This document shows positions 10,169 to 17,184 of a DNA stretch of 37,322 nt, in pieces. Origin of the DNA: Fuerstiella sp. (lineage in GTDB: Bacteria; Planctomycetota; Planctomycetia; Planctomycetales; Planctomycetaceae). Each line of letters starts with the position of its first letter. The first letter of the stretch is position 1. The position numbers and the translations under genes are program-made. Below the pieces are notes generated by a model, which saw only the letters and a program-made list of their open reading frames with translations, had not been told where the DNA came from and searched no databases. The DNA is taken from positions 1-37,322 of the forward strand of contig JAQWOH010000013.1 of assembly GCA_029245955.1 (NCBI GenBank), given 5' to 3'.

Positions 10169-10378
10169 CGCTGAACACCACGACCTTTGGGACTTTTGGA
10201 CGCGAGTACTCGCCAGATGTCGCGCCTGCTGTTAACCGCATTCAAAAAAGTTCGAGGAGAGTTGTCTACCTCCGAGCCACCGTAGAGGTCTCGAACTTTC
10301 GCAAAGCGTTGCTGTTTCACGACTTCCGAAATCGGGTCGCGCGCGAGTCGTTACGAAGAGCGTTTGGAAAGGGAAGGT
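10169..10378 (+). repeat. Dispersed structured repeat, copy 2 (fullest copy)
   Basis: This copy carries both modules in one piece. The left module (10169-10213) contains the palindrome GCGAGTACTCGC at 10202-10213. The core has inverted arms AAAGTTCGAG (10247-10256) and CTCGAACTTT (10290-10299). The invariant 30-mer is at 10333-10362. The core ends near GGAAAGGGAAGG. It lies 180 bases upstream of the lipoprotein gene. Confidence 0.85.
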
Positions 10379-10558
10379 ACCGGTTGTTATGACTGCAAAA
10401 TCAGTTAGAATAATGACTCGGAGGAAGAGTTGAATTTTCCCTTTGTGGACTCACTCAACTGAGACACATCAACAATTCCGAGGCCGGTCTGGGGAAAACG
10501 GACCGACAATTTAACGCCCTTGTCTGCCAGCAGGGGATGTTTCTGAAGGAAGTAGCAT

Positions 10559-11128
10559 ATGAACTTGGTCAGGTTTTGTTTTTTTACACTGAGTTTGCTG
10601 CCGCTGAGTTTTCTGTGTGGCTGTGGCTCGTCTGAATCAGAGCCATCAGAGGACAGTATGGCTGCTGCCGAGGCAGCATTCGATGATTTTGAATGGCCGG
10701 AATCTCCGAATGGAGACGAAGTCGTTGCCGGTGAATGGGCATTGGAAGATGGCGGGAAACTGAAGTTTTTCGTCGAGCCAAGACCAAAGACAGATCAGCC
10801 GGATTTTGGCTATAAGTATCGGGCGACTTATACGGCTCCCAATGGGGAGAGTTGTGAGTTTCAGTGGCAATTTCTCAGCAAGAGTTTTGGAACGATGACT
10901 GATGGATATGACCGCTATTTTATGAATGACATATCGGTTCAGCATGATGATGAAATGCAATTGCCCTGGCCCGACAGCAGCGTCGAAATCCGCTTCGAAC
11001 CGGGGAAGTACGAGGCTGCTCGACTGGCATACAGCGGCGATTCTTATGACCCGGAGACTAACATGACGACCTTCAACGGAACGATTGAAATCCCAATCAC
11101 GAGGACGAATGATCCGTCCGGTCAGTGA
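10559..11128 (+). CDS. Predicted lipoprotein, no recognised family
   Basis: 189 aa. A lipoprotein signal peptide is clear: VRFCFFTLSLLPLSFLCGC, with the lipobox Cys at about residue 21 or 23, followed by a Ser/Glu-rich linker. The mature part is acidic and probably beta-rich (GEWALEDGGKLKFFVEP and later GTIEIPI). AAGGA lies about 8 bases before the ATG, supporting the start. It is expected on the periplasmic face of a membrane. It sits between repeat copy 2 and IS copy A, so it is part of the accessory region. No function can be assigned. Confidence 0.75.
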   Translation: MNLVRFCFFTLSLLPLSFLCGCGSSESEPSEDSMAAAEAAFDDFEWPESPNGDEVVAGEWALEDGGKLKFFVEPRPKTDQPDFGYKYRATYTAPNGESCEFQWQFLSKSFGTMTDGYDRYFMNDISVQHDDEMQLPWPDSSVEIRFEPGKYEAARLAYSGDSYDPETNMTTFNGTIEIPITRTNDPSGQ

Positions 11129-11350
11129 GAGAAGAACAGCCACTGCCGAAACTGACCTTAGCTCCGTGACCGATGCCACAGCGTATCTGAAGAATCGTTA
11201 CGAGGTGAACCCGATTATTTACTAACCGTTCACGGAGCTTTCAGGCGCTGAGGCTTGGTGCAAGTTGATTTCGCAGTTGGGTGACGATCGAGGCTTGCAG
11301 GAAATCGAAGAAGTTCATGCTCTGCTTTTTGCAGGGCGCCATGGCAGTCC

Positions 11351-12393
11351 CGTAGGGTCAAAAAACACTGACGCCATAAAAGCCCTTTGACAATCGGGGG
11401 TTCGCAGCAGCAATCGATCCCGATTTCGGTCGAGCCGCGACCGGAAGCGTCGACTTCAGCGCGTGGAAATCGCGTCGATCTGCGGTGAGTGCGTACCTTC
11501 ATCGCGGAAGGCCATCGCCAGAGTCGATTACAGCGACGTTCACGCAGCGCCTGGGTGATAGAACTTCAGCATGCCACCGAGTCGTTCACGGCATTTGATT
11601 CTGCCAGCAACGACTTCAGGATCACCGTTCGGCGCAATCAACGAATTCCCAAGTCCCTGATGATTCCGCTCACCGTGGTAATGCTGCACGTATTCGTGCA
11701 CAGCGTTCACCAGTGACTTTCGTCCACAGAAGATCAGGCGGTCGAAACACTCGGACTTGAGACTGCGAAACCATCGCTTCATGTACGCGTTCAGGTTGGG
11801 ACTCTTCGGTGGCAGCAGTACGACTTCGGTATCGGTGTTCTGATCGAGAAAGTCTCGCATGGCGATGAAGCTGGTATCCCGATCCACGATCAGGTGACTG
11901 GCGTCCTTCAGGCTGCGGCAGACCTGTTTCATCCACGTGGCATTCGGACTCGGCGTAATACCGGCAATGTGGACGCGACGGGTTTTCAGATGCATCACGG
12001 CGAGAACGTAGAACGTGACCAGACCGTTTCGCGTCCAAACTTCAACAGTCGTGAAGTCCGTGGCGAAGATGAAATGCGAATGAGATTTCACAGCGAGCCA
12101 CCGACGCCGATTGTCATCCAGCAGCAGTCGCTTCTTTCCGAGCTTTTTGAGCAGTGTTTCTATCTGCGCATTCTGGAATTCGATGATCTGTTGCTGTCGC
12201 TGGTTCACCATGCCGCAGAGTGCAGCAAGCAGGATGTGCCAAGTCTGGAGCAGGAAGGGCATGTTCGGCGCCAAAATCGATCAGTTTCCGGTGCCGCGAG
12301 ATGAAATCAAGTGGCGGAGTTGAGAGCCTTTGGTGAGCCATAAGTCCCGTGTTTCACGGCGTTTTGAGTTCGGCGGAGTTTTTTGACCCTACG
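11351..12393 (-). mobile_element. Integrase-core IS, copy A (internally deleted)
   Basis: Bounded by terminal inverted repeats: CGTAGGGTCAAAAAAC at 11351-11366 and GTTTTTTGACCCTACG ending at 12393, with similarity continuing inward (GACGCC and CCGCCGA). The element is 1043 bp in minus orientation. Related copies are at 23689-25449 and 35199-36126, and isolated ends are at 12541-12637 and 13564-13830. The right border is directly followed by repeat copy 3. No clear target duplication was found by eye. Confidence 0.85.
11540..12274 (-). pseudogene. Integrase-core transposase with internal deletion (copy A)
   Basis: 244 codons read through. The N-terminus (LLKKLGKKRLLLDDNRRR) jumps from WLAVK straight to FIFATDFTTVEVW. 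About 110 residues of the DNA-binding/linker region present in copy B ([20 protein letters not shown] onward) are missing. The catalytic half is intact: Asp in ATDFTTVEVW, Asp in HLIVDRDTSF, Glu-equivalent region in PPKSPNLNAYMKRWF, and the C-terminal HYHGERNHQGLGN. With the N-terminal domain gone it is unlikely to transpose unaided. Confidence 0.85.
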
Positions 12394-12530
12394 CCGTTCA
12401 AAAAAGTTCGAGGAGAGTGGGTTACCTCCGAGCCACTGTGGAGGACTCGAACTTTTGTAAAGCGTTGCTGTTTCACGACTTCCTAATTCGGGTCGCGCGC
12501 GAGTCGTTACGAAGAGCGTTTGAAAAGGGC
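12394..12530 (+). repeat. Dispersed structured repeat, copy 3 (core only)
   Basis: Core copy with perfect arms AAAAGTTCGAG (12402-12412) and CTCGAACTTTT (12446-12456), and the invariant 30-mer at 12489-12518. The left module is absent: IS copy A ends immediately before, at 12393. On the other side the repeat runs into a solo IS end at 12541. It is sandwiched between two ends of the same IS family. Confidence 0.85.
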
Positions 12531-12540
12531 AAGCAGAAAG

Positions 12541-12637
12541 GTGAAATCAAGCGGCTGAGATGCGAGACTTTGGTAAGCCGTAAGTCCCGTGTTTCACGGT
12601 GTCTTGAGTTCGGCGGAGTTTGTTGACAGTACAGGCC
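12541..12637 (-). mobile_element. Solo left end of the integrase-core IS
   Basis: About 97 bases match the left terminal region of IS copies A and C (reverse complement: CTCCGCCGAACTCAAGACAC, then GTGAAACACGGGACTTA). The tip near 12637 is degenerate, GTCAACAAAC instead of GTCAAAAAAC. No transposase body is attached; instead repeat copy 3 abuts its inner side. Confidence 0.75.
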
Positions 12638-12816
12638 AACAGAGGTCTCCGCACCTCGCGGAAGAGTCGACCGAAGCTTTCATCTGTCAGTCTGCCGACA
12701 CAAGAATCTGAGAACGTTGCGGTCGGGACAGTTCGATCGCACTTGACCGCCAGACGGAAGTTCGGAGAATCATTGCTGAATTATACCCATTCGCCGAATG
12801 GCCAGGAGAAATCGAC

Positions 12817-13425
12817 ATGTCGACCCTGATGCAGTTGTTGATGGGCTGTCTAATGGTGTTTGTAACGGTCGGCGAAGGTTTCGCTCAGCGAATCACCATC
12901 CAGCAGCCAGTCGTGAGTCAGTTCAGAGTCAGCACGATGGTTTCAGTCCCTGATCGCGGCAGTACGTTTCTGGGCAGCGTCAGCCGAGCGGGCTCCAGTC
13001 GGCTGACGACCGGCCCGTTTCGTTCTGGTTCGTCGGTCGGCCGGTATACCGACTATAACGGTGCGCGAGTTTCGGTCTACATTCACGATTTTGAGGAACT
13101 GGAACGGCAGCTACTGGCAGATTCCCCCGTCACGGGCCGATCGCTGCAGCGGTTGAGCGGACGAGAGACGCACACTTTCGAAACGGCCCTGTCTCAATTA
13201 CGTTCGGCGCGGCCTCGAACCGACTCCAGACCGGCGACGGTCCTGTCTGGCAACCTAAGTCGGGCCGCTCAACGGTCGACCGCAACACCTACCACCGCCC
13301 ACGCGAACAGCACGCTTGCGGACACGTCTTACGGGAGGGCTCGAATCGCCCGCCAGCGAAATTTCGACAGGGTTTGGTCCAGACTGCAGAAGCCCAGACA
13401 ATTCGCCTCACCCGCAAACCGATAG
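12817..13425 (+). CDS. Secreted basic protein of unknown function
   Basis: 202 aa, started at ATG 12817 with AGGAG at 12804-12808 (8-base spacing). Residues 1-23 form a signal peptide (LMQLLMGCLMVFVTVGEGFA). The mature protein begins QRITIQQPVVSQFRVSTMVS and includes VPDRGSTFLGSVSRAGSSR. It is rich in Ser, Arg and Thr with a low-complexity C-terminal half, and probably exported and partly disordered. No family is recognised. It is flanked on both sides by solo ends of the same IS whose tips point toward the gene. The surrounding DNA is therefore IS debris while the gene itself is native. Confidence 0.65.
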   Translation: MSTLMQLLMGCLMVFVTVGEGFAQRITIQQPVVSQFRVSTMVSVPDRGSTFLGSVSRAGSSRLTTGPFRSGSSVGRYTDYNGARVSVYIHDFEELERQLLADSPVTGRSLQRLSGRETHTFETALSQLRSARPRTDSRPATVLSGNLSRAAQRSTATPTTAHANSTLADTSYGRARIARQRNFDRVWSRLQKPRQFASPANR

Positions 13426-13563
13426 TCGTCATTGATCGATTCTCGATAGCCGCTGCGATCTCGCGAAATCGCAGCGGAATATTGTCGAAGCTGAAGGCCT
13501 TGTTCCGTGGCCACGGCTCTTTCAGTTACAACACTGATTCACCGACGCATCGAAACGGCACGT

Positions 13564-13830
13564 CGTAAGGTCAAAAAACTGAACCGACGGTAAAGCTCTT
13601 TGACAATCAGGTGTTCGTTGCAGGAATTGAGCGTGATTTCGGTCGAGCCTCAACCAGAGAGAGCGACCACAAGCCGTGGAATGAGCGTCGGGCCATGCGG
13701 AGCGCGCACCTTCGTCTCAGATGGACCACGCTGCAGTCAGCAGGGAAGTGACGTCAGGCCGCGCGACGGTGGTAGTACTTCAGCATGCCACCGAGTCGTT
13801 CTCGGCACTCGATTCTGTCTGCCAGGACAT
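13564..13830 (-). mobile_element. Solo right end of the integrase-core IS with transposase C-terminus
   Basis: The tip CGTAAGGTCAAAAAAC at 13564-13579 and the following bases match the right end of IS copy A (11351-11620) throughout. The inner part encodes, on minus, CRERLGGMLKYYHRRAA then a stop, the C-terminus of the same transposase. Similarity ends near 13830 and repeat copy 4 begins within 20 bases. Confidence 0.75.
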
Positions 13831-13845
13831 ACGGGACTATTCAGC

Positions 13846-14030
13846 GCGAGTACACGCCAGTTGTCGCGCATGCTGTTAACCACATTCAAAAAAATTCGCG
13901 GAGAGTTGTCTACCTCCAGGCCACCGTAAAGGACTCGAACTTCTGTAAAGCTTTACTGCTTCACGACTTCCGCAATCGGGTCGCGCGCGAGTCGTTACGA
14001 AGAGCGGTTGGAAAGGGGAGGGGGTGGTTT
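13846..14030 (+). repeat. Dispersed structured repeat, copy 4
   Basis: The left part has a near-palindrome GCGAGTACACGC at 13846-13857 (one mismatch to copies 1 and 2). The core follows, with the invariant 30-mer at 13977-14006. The long inverted repeat is degraded because the left arm reads AATTCGCG, so this is probably the oldest or least constrained copy. It ends 5 bases from the stop codon of the RTX-like gene on minus. Confidence 0.8.
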
Positions 14031-14034
14031 ATAT

Positions 14035-15285
14035 TTATCCCGTGTAGACTTTGTACCCTGCAAAAGGGCCGACGAGCTGAAGAGGGTAGTAGACGAGTAG
14101 CCAGCCGGGAACCGTGTCTCCTATCCAGACCGGACCACCTTCATCAGCATAACCCAAAAAGTCAATCGCATTAAAGTAGATAGTGTCGATTCCCTGGCCA
14201 CCATTCAGATAATCCACTCCAAGGCCTCCGTGAAGCAGATCGTTTCCAGACTGTCCCCAGAGCCTATCACTGCCGTAGCCACCATGTAGCTCGTCCCTTC
14301 CGAAGTCTTCAGAGAGCGGCTCGAAGCTCGCGGGACGGGGCCAGCCTCTGCCGCCGTGGAGGTAGTCATTGCCAGATTTGCCATGCAACGTGTCGTTGCC
14401 AATGTCTCCGTACAGGTCGTCGTCTCCGCTTCCTCCGTGCATCTCATCGTCACAGCCGTTGCCGTGCATGAAGTCATTGCCGTCAGAACCGAACATGACA
14501 TCCGCACCGTGTGATCCTGAATCGGACAGCACTCGTTCCAGGTCAATACGATTTGCCATGGCCGACCCTAAATACCAGACCGGATGCGTTTCAAGGTCTT
14601 CCGCAACGTCGCCCTCCATCGTGTCGTTACCCGTTCCGCCGTCGAGGGTGTCGCTGTTGCTGCCTCCGATCAGCACGTCGTGGCCACCGCGACCGTTTAG
14701 GGTATCCATTCCCTCGCCTCCCACGACGATGTCGCTGCCGCCAATGATCTCCATCACCGGACTGTCATCGTCGCCGTCCAGAATATCATCGCCATCCATG
14801 CCGTAGATATCATCTTCTCCGAGTCCCCCCCTGATTATATCTGCTCCACCACCCCCAACCAGTAAGTCGTTGCCAAGGCCCCCGTCGATCTCCGAGGGGA
14901 TCCGGGTGTTGTTGTGAACCGTATCGTGGCCAGCAAAACAATTGATCATGATAGCTCTAACGCTCTTCGGGTCGAAGTCTTCTCTTAGCACGGTCACATT
15001 CTCTGAATTGGTTCCGAAAATTGCCGTAGGCCCAAGGATTCGTATGGTAACGCGGACTTGTGGGTGACTGGTCGTCCTGATCGACCACCGTCCGGAATCG
15101 CTGTCAAAGTAACGCTCGACCCTGCTCACTTCGACGGCATCGACGGCAATGATATCCGCGTTCCTTGTGCCTTCGATTAATAGTCGGCCATCAAACAAGG
15201 AGATGTCGGCGGATACTGAATTGATTCCCATCAGCAACACCAAAGCAGTCGCCAAACCTGTCAAACAATGTGATCGGGTAGTCAT
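14035..15285 (-). CDS. Secreted RTX-like calcium-binding-repeat protein
   Basis: 416 aa with a signal peptide ([19 protein letters not shown], about residues 8-26) and GGAG about 8 bases before the ATG. Residues 27-115 form a non-repeat N-terminal domain. About 115-390 carry many hemolysin-type nonapeptides (GGxGxDxhx), such as [37 protein letters not shown] and [20 protein letters not shown]. These fold as a calcium-filled beta-roll. The Sec signal is unlike classical RTX toxins, which leave by type I secretion with a C-terminal signal; no ABC exporter genes are nearby. It is probably a cell-surface or matrix protein. The C-terminal 25 residues lack repeats. Repeat copy 4 abuts the stop codon. 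Confidence 0.85.
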   Translation of the reverse strand: MTTRSHCLTGLATALVLLMGINSVSADISLFDGRLLIEGTRNADIIAVDAVEVSRVERYFDSDSGRWSIRTTSHPQVRVTIRILGPTAIFGTNSENVTVLREDFDPKSVRAIMINCFAGHDTVHNNTRIPSEIDGGLGNDLLVGGGGADIIRGGLGEDDIYGMDGDDILDGDDDSPVMEIIGGSDIVVGGEGMDTLNGRGGHDVLIGGSNSDTLDGGTGNDTMEGDVAEDLETHPVWYLGSAMANRIDLERVLSDSGSHGADVMFGSDGNDFMHGNGCDDEMHGGSGDDDLYGDIGNDTLHGKSGNDYLHGGRGWPRPASFEPLSEDFGRDELHGGYGSDRLWGQSGNDLLHGGLGVDYLNGGQGIDTIYFNAIDFLGYADEGGPVWIGDTVPGWLLVYYPLQLVGPFAGYKVYTG

Positions 15286-15399
15286 TTTCCCGTCTCCAAC
15301 GAATTCTTTGGTTTTGATCGTGGTGAAGCTCTGATGCTTCGGCTTCTAACTACCACAGCGTGAGTTATGTTGATTTGTTACACACTGGCGAGTAACCCT

Positions 15400-15519
15400 T
15401 ACACCATCGTCTTCATGGCCATGACACATCATCGTCTGGGTGAGTCAGCCGAGGCTGAAAGCCTGCTGGCAAAACTGCGTGAATTGGTCGCCTCGGACCG
15501 CTGGATAAAGACACGTAGG
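15400..15519 (+). pseudogene. Fragment resembling the C-terminal TPR of a larger protein
   Basis: The frame reads NPYTIVFMAMTHHRLGESAE then AESLLAKLRELVASDRWIK. This resembles the last TPR-like helices of planctomycete kinase/TPR proteins (LAMAHHQLG-type motif). Before and after it no similarity continues and no good start codon exists. The rest of 15286-15889 shows no gene, so this is probably a leftover from a deleted gene. Confidence 0.4.
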
Positions 15520-15889
15520 GTCCGCTGTGCGGATCATCCAGTGAGCCTCAACCACCGCGAATTCACCGCCGGTCGTGGGCGTGCGTCGAACACGACAGCC
15601 ATAGCAGACCAACCAGCACCAAAGTGCGTCGCGATCTCATGTGATGAAGTGGCAGATCCAAACGTGGTCCGCAGCAGCGGACCCTACTCGGCTTGGCTGC
15701 TTAAGGTCGGCGAACGTGGACGTGAAGTGAGGTCCGTTCTGAAAGAGTGCAGCGTGCGAGCCGATCTCCAAACCGAAAGAGGAGTGGCTGGAAGATGCGT
15801 CCCATCGTGATAAATTCCCTGCGAATTCAGCGTTATTCGGCGGTTGTTCAAAACTATTGATGACAGTATCTGCATATGAGGAACGAATC

Positions 15890-16432
15890 ATGCCATCGAT
15901 TGATGATTGCGTCAGGCTGTTGCGGGAACGCGGTGATTCTGAGTATGGAGGAGAATCGGTCACCCAAATTGAACACGCGCTCCAGTGCGCGATGTTGGCA
16001 GAACAGGATGATGCTTCTGCAGAACTGATATCTGCGGCCCTGCTGCATGATGTTGGCCATTTGCTGCACAGTCTTGCGGACGACGCACCTGACCGTGGGA
16101 TCGACGACGCCCATGAAGACCTGGGGCAGCGTTATCTTCAACGGATCTTCGGAGATTCCGTTGCAGTGCCGGTTCGCCTGCACGTTCCGGCAAAGCGGTA
16201 CATGTGTGCAACACTGGACGGATATCAGGAGCGCTTAAGTGAGCCTTCGATCGTTAGTCTGCGGTTGCAGGGCGGTCCCATGTCTGCCCCGGAAACCAAA
16301 CTGTTCGAACAGAACTCGTTCGCGAAGGATGCCGTCCGTCTGCGGCACTGGGACGACGCAGCCAAGATTCCAGGCCTTCGGACGCCACCGCTGGAACACT
16401 ACATTCAATACCTTCGTATGTCTGTTCGTTGA
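15890..16432 (+). CDS. PhnZ-type HD-domain phosphonate oxygenase
   Basis: 180 aa. The ATG at 15890 is chosen because GAGGA at 15878-15882 lies 7 bases upstream; the frame opens earlier at 15857. PhnZ enzymes are mixed-valent di-iron oxygenases that cleave the C-P bond of 1-hydroxy-2-aminoethylphosphonate to glycine and phosphate. Seen here: Tyr19 and Glu22 (YGGE), matching the substrate-sensing Tyr/Glu pair; His29; HD pair His53-Asp54; His57; His75; His98 with Lys102 (LHVPAKRY); Arg152 and Asp155 (RHWDD). All expected metal ligands appear present. It converges on the HAD/FAD pair on minus with 62 bases between stop codons. A PhnY*-type 2-oxoglutarate hydroxylase, the usual partner, is not in the window. 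Confidence 0.87.
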   Translation: MPSIDDCVRLLRERGDSEYGGESVTQIEHALQCAMLAEQDDASAELISAALLHDVGHLLHSLADDAPDRGIDDAHEDLGQRYLQRIFGDSVAVPVRLHVPAKRYMCATLDGYQERLSEPSIVSLRLQGGPMSAPETKLFEQNSFAKDAVRLRHWDDAAKIPGLRTPPLEHYIQYLRMSVR

Positions 16433-16494
16433 CCTCGGCCGAGCAGCAACGTCGGACGAAGCCGGTCTGTCAGAGTACTGACGCAGACTTAACA

Positions 16495-17184
16495 TCAGGT
16501 CGCTGATGGTTGGGCGAGAATCAGGTTCAGCATCTGTTCAAGGCTGTTCACGACGTGTGTCGGAGCCGCCGCCCGCAGCTGCGATTCTGTCTGTGCACCG
16601 GTGGTAACGCCGAATGTCATTCCGCAGCCCGCGTTCTTTCCTTCCTCGATATCAATCGCGGAATCGCCGATCTTGGCAACATCTTCTGACGATTCAACGT
16701 CGTGATCTGCCATCGCCCTAAGAATCATGTCGGGAGCTGGACGGCCATTTTCGACATCGCTGGCCGTAACCAGACCGTCGATGTCGTCTCCAATATGCCA
16801 GCCAATTTTCGCGACCAGCCCTTCAGCGGTTGTTCGGTCATAACCGGTATTCAACACCACCCTGATTCCACGGTCACGAAGCGCTGCAAAAACATCTGAC
16901 GTTCCCTGCTGCTCTGTGACTTTCAGCGATTCATATGCGTTGGCGAGACGTAACTTGAAATCCCTGAAAATGGCCGCGACTTCATCTTCTTCGTGCACCT
17001 GTCCATCCAGTGCAAGCACGTCGCGTATTGCCTGCGACTTTTCTTTGCCGGCACCGGCCGACTGCACCTGTTCCTGAGTGAATTCGTACCCGGCCGCATT
17101 GATGGCGGCCCGCACGGTCTTGTAAACGACGTTGTCTTCATCAACCGTTGTTCCGGCCATGTCAAATACGACGAGCTTAATCAT
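16495..17184 (-). CDS. PhnX-like HAD hydrolase (phosphonatase-like)
   Basis: 229 aa. N-terminal VVFDMAGTTVDED gives the HAD nucleophile Asp8 in the DMAGTT form typical of phosphonatase-like enzymes (PhnX itself has DWAGTT). The cap region has GAGKEKSQAIRD (44-55), where phosphonatases use a Lys Schiff base; whether Lys47 or Lys49 does this cannot be settled here. The remaining HAD motifs are VLNTGYDRT and KIGDSAIDIEEGKNAG. It resembles the phosphonatase-like subfamily that co-occurs with the FAD oxidoreductase next door. Its ATG overlaps the stop of that upstream gene by 8 bases, indicating translational coupling. The likely role is hydrolytic C-P cleavage of an oxidised aminophosphonate product such as phosphonoacetaldehyde or a hydroxylated relative. 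Confidence 0.87.
   Translation of the reverse strand: MIKLVVFDMAGTTVDEDNVVYKTVRAAINAAGYEFTQEQVQSAGAGKEKSQAIRDVLALDGQVHEEDEVAAIFRDFKLRLANAYESLKVTEQQGTSDVFAALRDRGIRVVLNTGYDRTTAEGLVAKIGWHIGDDIDGLVTASDVENGRPAPDMILRAMADHDVESSEDVAKIGDSAIDIEEGKNAGCGMTFGVTTGAQTESQLRAAAPTHVVNSLEQMLNLILAQPSAT

Noticed and set aside
13600..13929. Plus-strand frames over 13600-14170
   Set aside because: They lie antisense to the solo IS end and cross repeat copy 4 and the end of the RTX-like gene.
8551..14030. Integron-like cassette array: same-orientation repeats alternating with single small genes
   Set aside because: No integrase gene is seen and the repeats lack the paired RYYYAAC / GTTRRRY core sites of attC. The genes between them are in mixed orientation and mixed with IS debris.
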